Source: Comamonas testosteroni
Lineage (GTDB): Bacteria; Pseudomonadota; Gammaproteobacteria; Burkholderiales; Burkholderiaceae_C
Reading direction: 5' to 3'
DNA length: 64,000 nucleotides
Assembly (NCBI RefSeq): GCF_030505195.1
Contig: NZ_CP129672.1
Coordinates: 4,622,501-4,686,500, forward strand
This document shows, piece after piece, positions 33,408 to 41,121 of the stretch. The notes under the pieces are model-generated. The model was not told the origin of the DNA and did no database searches. It was given only the letters and a program-made list of their open reading frames with translations. Each line of letters starts with the position of its first letter. Position 1 is the stretch's first letter. Made by a program: the position numbers and the translations under genes.

Positions 33408-34805
33408 ATGGGGTGGCGTGGTTTTCGATTGTTGGCTTCTCAGCTCGCGGCAGCCGTGGCGGTATGGCTGCTGTGGGCCTATCTCGTTGCACCCGGTGCG
33501 ACGGCGCTGCAGCAATGTGTGGCGGCCATGACGGGAGCGTTGATCGGCGGCTGGATATGGTGGCTGGTGGACAGCTGGAATGGAGCGCGTCTGCTGCACT
33601 GGCTGCGTCAGTCGGAGCTGGGCGCGGTGCCCAATCTGGCAGGTATCTGGGGCGAGGCCAGCGTGCGCATGCGCCGCTGGATTCGCCAGAGCGTGCAGCA
33701 GGTGCAGCAGGGCGACCAGCGGCTCAATGACATTCTGTCTGCCTTGCAGGCCAGTCCCAATGGTGTGGTGCTGCTCGATGCACAGGGCCGCATCGAATGG
33801 TGCAATCAGATTTCCGCCAAGCAGTTCGGCTTTGACGCCGAGCGCGATGTGCTGCAAAGCATCGGTAATCTGGTGCGAGATCCCCAGTTCAGTGCCTATT
33901 TTGCAGCGCAGGACTTCAGCCATGATCTGGTCATGCAGGGGCGCGAAAGCACACCTTCGCGGCCGGTCAAGCTGTCGGTGCAGCTCTATGGCTATGGTGA
34001 AGGGCGCAAGCTGCTGCTGGCGCGCGATGTGACTGCGCTGGAGCAGGCCGAAGCCATGCGCCGTGACTTCGTGGCCAATGTCTCCCACGAAATCCGCACG
34101 CCTTTGACCGTGCTGGCCGGTTTTGTCGAGACCCTGCAGAACCTGCCGCTTGAGGAAGACGAGCGCAGGCGCTATCTGGAGCTGATGGCCCAGCAGGCCG
34201 AGCGCATGCAGCATCTGGTCGAGGACTTGCTGACCTTGTCGCGCCTGGAGGGCAGCCCGCTGCCCAGCAACAATGACTGGGTGTCGGTGGCGCAACTGCT
34301 CAATCGCTGTGAGAACGAGGCTCGCGGCCTGTCCAATGCCTTGACGCGCAAGCAGGCCAAACCCCATGTGCTGAACTTTCCTGATGAGCAGGCGCTGCGG
34401 CAGGCCGGAGATCTGGCAGGTGCGAGCGCAGAACTGCACAGTGCGTTTTCCAATCTGCTGGCCAATGCCATGCGCTACACGCCGGCCGGCGGGCAGATTG
34501 ATGTGCGCTGGCAACTGCTGCCCGATGGATCGGCCCGCTTTGCCGTCAAGGACTCAGGACCCGGCATCGACGAAAAGCATGTCTCGCGTCTGACGGAGCG
34601 CTTTTATCGCGTGGATCGCAGCCGCTCACGCGACACGGGCGGCACCGGCCTGGGGCTGGCTATCGTCAAGCATGTGCTGCAGCGGCATGGCGCCAGGCTC
34701 AGTATCCAGAGTGAGCTGGGCAAGGGCTCGGAATTCGCCGTCACCTTCCCGCCCAGCCGAGTGCGGGCGGCTGCTGAACCACCCGCCAAGGCACTTTCTC
34801 ATTAG
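33408..34805 (+). CDS. phoR: Phosphate regulon sensor histidine kinase PhoR
   Basis: PhoR phosphorylates PhoB in low phosphate and dephosphorylates it in high phosphate. Two N-terminal membrane helices (about residues 8-28 and 33-52), a PAS domain (about 95-200), the phosphorylated His227 in NVSHEIRTPL, and a HATPase domain with N box NLLANAMRYTP, DSGPGI and GTGLGLAIVKH. It is 465 residues. The stop codon overlaps the end of the convergent MATE gene by a few bases. Confidence 0.96.
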   Translation: MGWRGFRLLASQLAAAVAVWLLWAYLVAPGATALQQCVAAMTGALIGGWIWWLVDSWNGARLLHWLRQSELGAVPNLAGIWGEASVRMRRWIRQSVQQVQQGDQRLNDILSALQASPNGVVLLDAQGRIEWCNQISAKQFGFDAERDVLQSIGNLVRDPQFSAYFAAQDFSHDLVMQGRESTPSRPVKLSVQLYGYGEGRKLLLARDVTALEQAEAMRRDFVANVSHEIRTPLTVLAGFVETLQNLPLEEDERRRYLELMAQQAERMQHLVEDLLTLSRLEGSPLPSNNDWVSVAQLLNRCENEARGLSNALTRKQAKPHVLNFPDEQALRQAGDLAGASAELHSAFSNLLANAMRYTPAGGQIDVRWQLLPDGSARFAVKDSGPGIDEKHVSRLTERFYRVDRSRSRDTGGTGLGLAIVKHVLQRHGARLSIQSELGKGSEFAVTFPPSRVRAAAEPPAKALSH

Positions 34806-36175
34806 GAGGCACTAGGCCGGGCCTGCGGCTTTGGAGGTCGTATGGCTCTGTGCAAAATGCTGCTGAAGGCGATGGCCGTGACAAACAGGGCTGCCGCGCT
34901 GCAAACCCACAGGGGCATGGGCGTGGCCTGCCAGTGCCGCCAGCCTTCGGCTGCTTGCCATCGGTAGGTCAGCCAGTAGCCAAGGCCCAGGCCGCCACCC
35001 CACAGCAGCAGGCAATAGATCACCAGAGGCGCTACGGTCACGCGATAGCAGCGCAGCACGAAAATGCAATAGGTCTGCACGCAGTCGGCCACATGGTAGG
35101 CGGCCACGCAGATCAGCAGCCAGGACGTCATGGCCAGCACCTGCGGGGAGTCGGTGTAGATGTCTGCAATCCAGGTGCGGGCGATTAAAAGCGTGGCTGC
35201 TGTCGCAATACCGATGAGCAGAGCAAGCTTGAAACACTGTTGAATCAGCGTCCTGGCCTGGGCTTCATCACCGGCGCCGCGCCAGTAGCTGACGCGGGCG
35301 CTGGTGGCAATGGCCAGAGACAGCGGCACCATATAGCAGATGGCGGCCAGATTGGCGGCCGTCTGGTGGCTGGCAGACGAGAGCGAGCCCTGCCTTGCCA
35401 CATACAGGGCCATGAGGGTGAAGGAGGTGACTTCCACCAGAATGGCCAGGCCTGCTGGGATGCCAAGGCGGCAGAAGCGGACCAGCTGCAGCCAGTCTGG
35501 GCGCTCCAGCCTTTGCCAAAGCGCCAGCGGAGCATAGAAATCCTGAGTGCGCATCAGCCACAGGGCCACGGCAAACATGGTGTAGTTGACCAGCAGCGTG
35601 GCCAGTGCGCAGCCCACTGCTCCCAAGGGTGCAAGGCCCAGTCCGCCAAAGGTGAACCAGATGGACAGGGGGATCTTGATCAGCAGCGAGACGAGTTGCA
35701 GCCCGGTGACCAGCTTGGGGTGGCCGAGCGCCTGGTTGAGCGCGCTGTAGATGCGAAACAGCAGCGCCGGTGGCAAGCCCCAGGCCAGTACGGCCAGATA
35801 GCGCTTGACTTCCAGCTGCAGCGCGTCGGGCACATCGGTCCAGCGCAGCAGTGCGCCGGGCATGAGCAGCACCGCCATGCCCAGCACGCAGGCCAGCGCA
35901 CACAGATACATGGACTGGCGCAGCGAATGGCCGATGGCCTGTGGCTGACCGGCACCTCGCTGCTCGGACCACAAGGGCAGGAGAGCCTGAAAAATGCCCA
36001 TCAGCGAGGCATAGACACTGATGAAAATAGCCGACCCTACGGAGAGGGCGGCCACGGCATCGTTGGAATAGCGGCTGGCCACGATGGTATCGGTGGTGCC
36101 AAAGGCCATGACGGCCAGCTGTCCGGCCAGCACGGTGCCTGCATGCCGGCCTATGTACTGCAATTCCCCCTTCAT
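34802..36175 (-). CDS. MATE family multidrug/metabolite efflux transporter
   Basis: A 457-residue inner-membrane protein with about 12 membrane helices in two homologous halves, matching the MatE family (NorM-like cation antiporters). Start ATG 36175 overlaps the stop of the upstream glycosyltransferase as ATGA, so the two are likely co-translated. Substrate is unknown. Pairing with a GT-C enzyme leaves open that it moves a lipid-linked or sugar substrate and not a drug. The 3' end overlaps phoR. Confidence 0.85.
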   Translation of the reverse strand: MKGELQYIGRHAGTVLAGQLAVMAFGTTDTIVASRYSNDAVAALSVGSAIFISVYASLMGIFQALLPLWSEQRGAGQPQAIGHSLRQSMYLCALACVLGMAVLLMPGALLRWTDVPDALQLEVKRYLAVLAWGLPPALLFRIYSALNQALGHPKLVTGLQLVSLLIKIPLSIWFTFGGLGLAPLGAVGCALATLLVNYTMFAVALWLMRTQDFYAPLALWQRLERPDWLQLVRFCRLGIPAGLAILVEVTSFTLMALYVARQGSLSSASHQTAANLAAICYMVPLSLAIATSARVSYWRGAGDEAQARTLIQQCFKLALLIGIATAATLLIARTWIADIYTDSPQVLAMTSWLLICVAAYHVADCVQTYCIFVLRCYRVTVAPLVIYCLLLWGGGLGLGYWLTYRWQAAEGWRHWQATPMPLWVCSAAALFVTAIAFSSILHRAIRPPKPQARPSAS

Positions 36176-37896
36176 GGAGCTTTGGGGTCGGTGTACTTGA
36201 GCAGTACCAGGACTTCCTTTTGGCCCGCCAGACGGGTGATGCGGCTGACTTCATTCCAGCCCTGGCGCAGCTTGCGATTGTGATCGCCCGCCCAGCGGTC
36301 TGCGTCGACCAGTGCCCAGCTGCAGTCGTCGGGACTGCTGCGGCGCAATAGTGCCGTATCCACGTGGGTGTAGTAGCGCACGGCAGCAATTTGCGAACGG
36401 CCCAGGCCGTAGGTCAGCACGCAGCTTGTGGCGCCGTTGTGCTTGAGTTCGCCGCTCAGCTGTGTCATCTGGAATTGATAGCTGCGAGCATGATCCAGCG
36501 GCTCCATCCAGAGAGTGGACAGCAGCACCCAGCTCAGTGTGGCGCCGCCGGCCGGGAGCACCAGGCTCTTCCAGATGGCTGCGCGATTGCGCGAGGTGCG
36601 CCAGATCACCAGTACAAACCAGCCGGCCGTGGCGATCAGTGCCACGATGACCGTGGGCCAGGAGATGTTTGCTTCGAATTGAGGAGCGAGGCGCGCAATG
36701 TTGGCAGCGATTTTGGGTGGGAATCCGGTCTGGAACGCCAGCCAGACCACCCAGATGGCAATCGCGGATGCTGTAAAGAACAGCAGCGTGAACCAGTCGA
36801 TCAGTGCGCTGATGCTGCGGCGGAAAGTGGGCAGCGCGAAGGCGGCCAGGGTGGCGATGGCGGGAAGTCCCAGCAGCAGCGCCCGATCGGCCGGGGTGCT
36901 GCTCAGGCAGGCCGCCACAGGGACAGTGGCAAACAGCAGGGCGATGGACAGATGGGGGTTGTGGCCGGGGCGTGCAATCTGCCGGCGCCAGACCCACAGC
37001 GTCCACAAGGCCAGGGGCCAGGCGGGCCAGCAGAACCACAGCAGCAGTTGCAGCAGGGTGTCCCAGTCCTTGAACGAGTCCACCAGATGCCAGACCCACT
37101 GATCCAGGGCCGTGGTCAGGCTGGCTGCCAGTAGCGTGGCGCCCAGCCAGACTGCGGCCCAGATGCGGGCCTGGCGGTGGGCGCGGCCGGGATTGTCGCC
37201 CCAGCTGCGCTGGGTGAATGCGATCACGCTGCCGCCAAGTCCGAACAGCACGGAAAGAGTGGGGGCGCCGCTCAGGGCCAATCCCAGCATGCCAAATAGC
37301 AGTGCCGCGGCTGACTTCCTCGGGTGATAGGCCATTGCCGCAGCGGCAAAGAACAGCAGCGCCGTGCAGCCCAGCTGTGTGACATAGCTGGTGGTTTCGT
37401 GCGAGAGCTGGGCCAGGCCCAGGCAGGCAACCAGTGCCAGCAAGGCTGCATCGGCCATGGCGCGGGCATAGTCGATGAGCTGGGCTTCCCCTCCAAAGGC
37501 AAAGGCCACGGGCTGCGCACCGGGCGTGCGTGCAAGGTAATAGGCCGCCCACCAGGCGGCGCCCAGGGTCACGACCAGCAAGGCGATGAAGGGCAGGCGC
37601 GCCGCCATTTCGGCGCCGAGCAGCCACTCGAACCCCTGCAAGGACAGGGCCCCCAGCCAGTAGGGCAGCAGACCGTCCATGCTGGGAGCCAGACCCGAGA
37701 GCTTGGGGGCCAGCCAGTCGGTCTTGCCCAGCGCCAGCTCGCGCATGTAGCCAAAGGCCTCCATGTCGTTGGAGCGCCAGGGGCCGCGCATGACAAAGCC
37801 GGGAATCACATAGGCCAGGCACAGCAAAAGCAGGGCCCAGCGCGGCAGGCGGCGTACAGCGCTTTGGGCAACGATGGCAGGTGTGGGCTGGTTCAC
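36172..37896 (-). CDS. ArnT-like (GT-C/PMT family) membrane glycosyltransferase
   Basis: A 574-residue protein with about 12 membrane helices. The first periplasmic loop begins with the acidic SNDMEAFGYMRELALG and continues with WLAPKLSGLAPSMDGLLPYW, the arrangement seen in ArnT and related polyprenyl-phosphate-sugar glycosyltransferases. A soluble C-terminal part of about 120 residues lies after the last helix. The start is GTG 37896. Sugar and acceptor are unknown; lipid A or another cell-envelope glycan is likely by family. It overlaps the MATE gene. Confidence 0.75.
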   Translation of the reverse strand: MNQPTPAIVAQSAVRRLPRWALLLLCLAYVIPGFVMRGPWRSNDMEAFGYMRELALGKTDWLAPKLSGLAPSMDGLLPYWLGALSLQGFEWLLGAEMAARLPFIALLVVTLGAAWWAAYYLARTPGAQPVAFAFGGEAQLIDYARAMADAALLALVACLGLAQLSHETTSYVTQLGCTALLFFAAAAMAYHPRKSAAALLFGMLGLALSGAPTLSVLFGLGGSVIAFTQRSWGDNPGRAHRQARIWAAVWLGATLLAASLTTALDQWVWHLVDSFKDWDTLLQLLLWFCWPAWPLALWTLWVWRRQIARPGHNPHLSIALLFATVPVAACLSSTPADRALLLGLPAIATLAAFALPTFRRSISALIDWFTLLFFTASAIAIWVVWLAFQTGFPPKIAANIARLAPQFEANISWPTVIVALIATAGWFVLVIWRTSRNRAAIWKSLVLPAGGATLSWVLLSTLWMEPLDHARSYQFQMTQLSGELKHNGATSCVLTYGLGRSQIAAVRYYTHVDTALLRRSSPDDCSWALVDADRWAGDHNRKLRQGWNEVSRITRLAGQKEVLVLLKYTDPKAP

Positions 37897-37945
37897 GCAA
37901 TCAATCCAGTAGCGGCTGTGCGAATTTGCACCGCCAGATCAGGCG

Positions 37946-37971
37946 AAAGCGCTTGGAGTCAAAGCGCTTGG
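37946..37971. repeat. Direct repeat AAAGCGCTTGG x2, period 15
   Basis: AAAGCGCTTGG at 37946-37956 and again at 37961-37971, about 50 bases before the glycosyltransferase start. Could be a tandem operator; nothing further supports this. Confidence 0.35.
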
Positions 37972-38021
37972 TGCTCCGATGATAGGAGCATTGGAATTTC
38001 GTGGGGCGGCACCCAAAAAAG

Positions 38022-38056
38022 AAAAAGGCAGCACGGTTGCCCGGGCTGCCTTTTCA
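38022..38056 (-). terminator. Terminator of rpmE2
   Basis: Stem AAAAAGGCAGC (38022-38032) / GCTGCCTTTT (38045-38054). Read leftward it is followed by a T-run, 18 bases after the rpmE2 stop. Confidence 0.8.
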
Positions 38057-38071
38057 GCAAAAAAGTAAGAA

Positions 38072-38317
38072 TTACTTCTTGCCGAAGCGGTTGCGGAACT
38101 TCTCCACGCGACCACCCATGTTGTCCACCGACTTTTGTGTGCCAGTGTAGAAGGGGTGCGATTCAGAAGTGGTATCCAGCTTGAACAGAGGGTACTCTTT
38201 ACCTTCGAAGTTTTCGGTTTCCTTGGTGGAAACGCAAGAACGTGTCACGAACTTGAAGCCGTTGGACATGTCAACGAACAGAACTTCGCGGTAATTGGGG
38301 TGAATGCCTTCTTTCAT
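38072..38317 (-). CDS. rpmE2: 50S ribosomal protein L31 type B
   Basis: The 81-residue L31 form without the zinc-binding cysteines (no CxxC pair; only one Cys, in RSCVSTKE). [12 protein letters not shown] at the N-terminus and [10 protein letters not shown] are the family marks. In many bacteria the zinc-free L31B replaces the zinc form when zinc is low; whether a second L31 exists here lies outside the window. The open frame continues upstream, but ATG 38317 with GGAAAG before it is the real start. No Zur box was recognised. Confidence 0.93.
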   Translation of the reverse strand: MKEGIHPNYREVLFVDMSNGFKFVTRSCVSTKETENFEGKEYPLFKLDTTSESHPFYTGTQKSVDNMGGRVEKFRNRFGKK

Positions 38318-38673
38318 GATCTTTCCTTTGGTCAAGTGCGGGAGCCGCACCAGCCTGTCCGGTGTACTTTCCGCATTAAAGCCCTCCATTATTGCACACA
38401 ATGAGAAAACTGTGCCGCGCCCGTCAGCGGGCGTTGGCGTGCGTTCAGCTTGCAAATCATGGCCAATAGTTCCGGTGGCAGGCCTGATCCAGGCAAGGCA
38501 GCAGAGTTCTTTTAGCTGCAGCAGCCTAGTGTTCGGGGCCGGCTGCCGCGTTCCGAAGCGCTTGCGGCTGCGCGAGCTTGATGTGGCTCAACCCCCGGCA
38601 GGACGTGACTATGCAACAACTTTTGCAGCGCATAAGATGTTGCGTTATTGCCATGCAGCAAAAAGGGGCCGCT
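38318..38673. other. Intergenic region between rpmE2 and phaC
   Basis: About 356 bases between divergent genes. A possible promoter for phaC is TTGCAG (38623-38628), 17 bases, TATTGC (38646-38651). A hairpin CGCCCG/CGGGCG lies near 38418-38435. No gene recognised. Confidence 0.4.
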
Positions 38674-40377
38674 ATGGTTGACCGCAATGCCGAAGCTCAG
38701 TTCAGTTCCAGCCAGCAGCTTGATCAGGCTGTGCGCGCGATGTGGGCGCAGCAGTGGCTGTCGGTTTCCCCCGAGTCCCAATGGCAGGCCTGGATGGATT
38801 GGGCCGGCAACCTTGCCATCAGCCCGGCAAAGCGTCTGGATCTGGCAAGGCTGGCGCTGGAGGAATGGGTCAGGCTTTGCTATGGCGGGCTGCAGACGCA
38901 GGAGGCGGAGCGTCTCTTTCAGGCTCCTGAATGGAAGCAATGGCCGTTCACGGTCATGAGTGCGGGCTTTGCCGCTCAGCAACGCTGGTGGCAGGCTGCC
39001 AGCCAAGGCGTTGCAGGTGTTGACAAGCATCACGAGCATCTGGTCGGGTTCTGGGGCAGGCAGTGGCTGGATATGCTTTCGCCCGCGAACTTTTTTGCCA
39101 CCAACCCGATCGTTCTGGAGCGTACCGCCAAAGAGGGCGGTGCGAATCTGGTGCGTGGCTTCCAGTACCTGATGGAAGATGTGCACGCGCAGCTCACCAA
39201 CAAGCCGCCTGCTGGCTGCGAGGAGTTTCAGGTGGGGCGCGATGTGGCCGTCACCGCTGGCAAGGTGGTGCTGCGCAACCAGCTGATGGAGCTGATCCAG
39301 TACGCACCGACCACCGACAAGGTCCATCCCGAGCCGGTCTTGATCATGCCGGCCTGGATCATGAAGTACTACATCCTGGATCTTTCGCCACACAATTCGC
39401 TGATCAGGTATCTGGTCGATCAGGGTCATACGGTGTTCTGCGTCTCCTGGAAGAACCCCGATGCCGGAGATCGAGATCTGGGCATGGACGACTATGTCGA
39501 GCTGGGCTGGCGTGCTGCACTGGATGCCGTCACGGCCATCGTCCCGGGGCAGAAGGTGCATGCTGCAGGCTATTGTCTGGGCGGAACCTTGCTGGCCATT
39601 GCGGCAGCAGCGATGGCGCGCGATGGAGACGAGCGTCTGGCATCGATGACCTTGCTGGCCGCGCAGACCGATTTCACCGAACCTGGCGAGCTGGCGCTGT
39701 TCATCGACGAAGCGCAGATCAGCCTGCTTGAGGCCCAGATGGCCCAGCAAGGCTATCTGCGCGCCGATCAGATGGCGGGCGCGTTTCTGATGCTGCGCTC
39801 CCATGATCTGCTGTGGTCGCGCATGGTCAATCAATACCTGCTGGGCGAGCGGGCGCCGATGAGCGATCTCATGGCCTGGAATGCCGACGCCACGCGCATG
39901 CCAGCCAGGATGCACTCGCAATACCTGCGCCGTCTGTTTCTGAATAACGACCTCAGTGAAAGCCGCTATCCGGTCGATGGCAAGCCGGTCTCGCTCCTCA
40001 ATCTGCAAGTGCCCATCTTCTGTGTGGGAACGCTCACCGATCATGTAGCGCCTTGGCAATCGGTATTCAAGCTGCACCACCACACTGCGGCTGAAATCAC
40101 CTTTGTGCTGACCAGTGGCGGCCACAACGCCGGTATTGTCAGCGAGCCCGGCCATCCGCGACGCCGCTACCAGTTGCTCACGCGCTCTGTCGGCGCTCAG
40201 GACATTGTTGCCCAGCAGTGGCAGCAAGAGGCCGAGCAGCGCCAAGGCTCCTGGTGGCCGGCATGGCACGAGTGGCTCAAAAACAGATCCGGCACACCGA
40301 TAGCTCCGCCGCGCATGGGCGGCACTGGCGGCGGGCCCTTGTATGACGCTCCGGGCCAGTACGTGCTCGGGCATTGA
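38674..40377 (+). CDS. phaC: Class I polyhydroxyalkanoate synthase
   Basis: PhaC polymerises (R)-3-hydroxyacyl-CoA into storage polyester at the granule surface. An N-terminal helical domain of about 180 residues is followed by an alpha/beta-hydrolase domain with the lipase-like box GYCLGG carrying nucleophile Cys301, then Asp456 (TLTDHVAPW) and His484 (GGHNAGI). Spacing of the triad and length (567 residues) fit class I. The frame is open from 38578; ATG 38674, preceded by AAAAAGGGG, is preferred. A phasin gene follows, supporting the role. Confidence 0.93.
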   Translation: MVDRNAEAQFSSSQQLDQAVRAMWAQQWLSVSPESQWQAWMDWAGNLAISPAKRLDLARLALEEWVRLCYGGLQTQEAERLFQAPEWKQWPFTVMSAGFAAQQRWWQAASQGVAGVDKHHEHLVGFWGRQWLDMLSPANFFATNPIVLERTAKEGGANLVRGFQYLMEDVHAQLTNKPPAGCEEFQVGRDVAVTAGKVVLRNQLMELIQYAPTTDKVHPEPVLIMPAWIMKYYILDLSPHNSLIRYLVDQGHTVFCVSWKNPDAGDRDLGMDDYVELGWRAALDAVTAIVPGQKVHAAGYCLGGTLLAIAAAAMARDGDERLASMTLLAAQTDFTEPGELALFIDEAQISLLEAQMAQQGYLRADQMAGAFLMLRSHDLLWSRMVNQYLLGERAPMSDLMAWNADATRMPARMHSQYLRRLFLNNDLSESRYPVDGKPVSLLNLQVPIFCVGTLTDHVAPWQSVFKLHHHTAAEITFVLTSGGHNAGIVSEPGHPRRRYQLLTRSVGAQDIVAQQWQQEAEQRQGSWWPAWHEWLKNRSGTPIAPPRMGGTGGGPLYDAPGQYVLGH

Positions 40378-40464
40378 GTTTTCAAAAGCCGTTTGGTCAC
40401 GGTGATATGCCGGACGGTCCGCCAGCCTCTCGATAGGCACCACCATCACCATAGGGAGAACGAT

Positions 40465-40938
40465 ATGAGTATTCAAGCGACCCCCCTGAATCTGTTCAAG
40501 GCCAATGCCGAGCTGCAACTGCGCATCGCTCAGCTGATGCGTGAAAGTGGCCATCGCTGGCTGGCAGCCGCGCAGCAGAGCAGTGCTGCCGGCATCAGTG
40601 AAACCACGGCGGAGCTGCAAAGCGTGTTGCGTGCCGAAGACTGGCAATCACTGGCCAGCCTGCCCGCCGAGGCGTTCATGCGCAGGCTCGAGGACCGCAT
40701 GAGTGATGCCAAGAGCGCCAGCGATATCGCGATCAAGAACCAGCAGGCTTTTGCCAGCGGTCTGCAGCAGGCCCTGGAGGCCTGGCAAAAATCGGTGGCC
40801 GAGGCCCTGCGTGCAGACAGCGCGCCCAATCTGCCCGCTTTGCCACTGCAGGACATCTTCAAGCAATGGCTGTCTGCCTGGACGCCGGCAGCTCAGGACC
40901 CCGCTCAGGCCAAGAGCGGCGAAGCGGCGCGGAAGTAG
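40465..40938 (+). CDS. phaP: Phasin family granule-associated protein
   Basis: A 157-residue helical protein resembling the phasin_2 family, which coats PHA granules and controls their size. It starts MSIQATPLNLFKANAELQLR and is rich in Ala, Gln, Leu and Ser, with heptad-like repeats from about residue 10 to 120. ATG 40465 is preceded by a clear AGGGAGA site. Lies 87 bases after phaC, which makes co-expression likely. Confidence 0.82.
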   Translation: MSIQATPLNLFKANAELQLRIAQLMRESGHRWLAAAQQSSAAGISETTAELQSVLRAEDWQSLASLPAEAFMRRLEDRMSDAKSASDIAIKNQQAFASGLQQALEAWQKSVAEALRADSAPNLPALPLQDIFKQWLSAWTPAAQDPAQAKSGEAARK

Positions 40939-41015
40939 GCAGCAGGCTGGCGTAGCTTCAGCTAAAGATGGCGGCGCTGCCGCCTGCGGGCCGGCTGGTC
41001 AGCTGGCCCTCCATT

Positions 41016-41082
41016 GCAAAAAATCCGATGTTTTCGGCGTTTTGTGGCGATCCATAAAGCGCTGGAGGCTATTGTTTTTGAA
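41016..41082. repeat. Dispersed palindrome, copy between phasin and DUF3141 genes
   Basis: The right arm is well kept: CCATAAAGCGCTGGAGGCTA then TTGTTTTTGAAT. The left arm (CAAAAAATCCGATGTTTTCG) is degenerate. Confidence 0.55.
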
Positions 41083-41121
41083 TCTTCTTGAGTGAGAAGA
41101 TTGTGACTTCGGGAGCACGAC

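Noticed and set aside
36251..37900. A second long frame on the minus strand over the ArnT-like gene
   Set aside because: The other frame has clear membrane helices and family motifs; this one is Arg/His/Ala-rich noise.
40393..40464. Upstream extension of the phasin gene with a run of His codons
   Set aside because: The CACCATCACCAT stretch lies before a clear AGGGAGA ribosome site and ATG 40465; it is most likely untranslated and chance, not an engineered tag.
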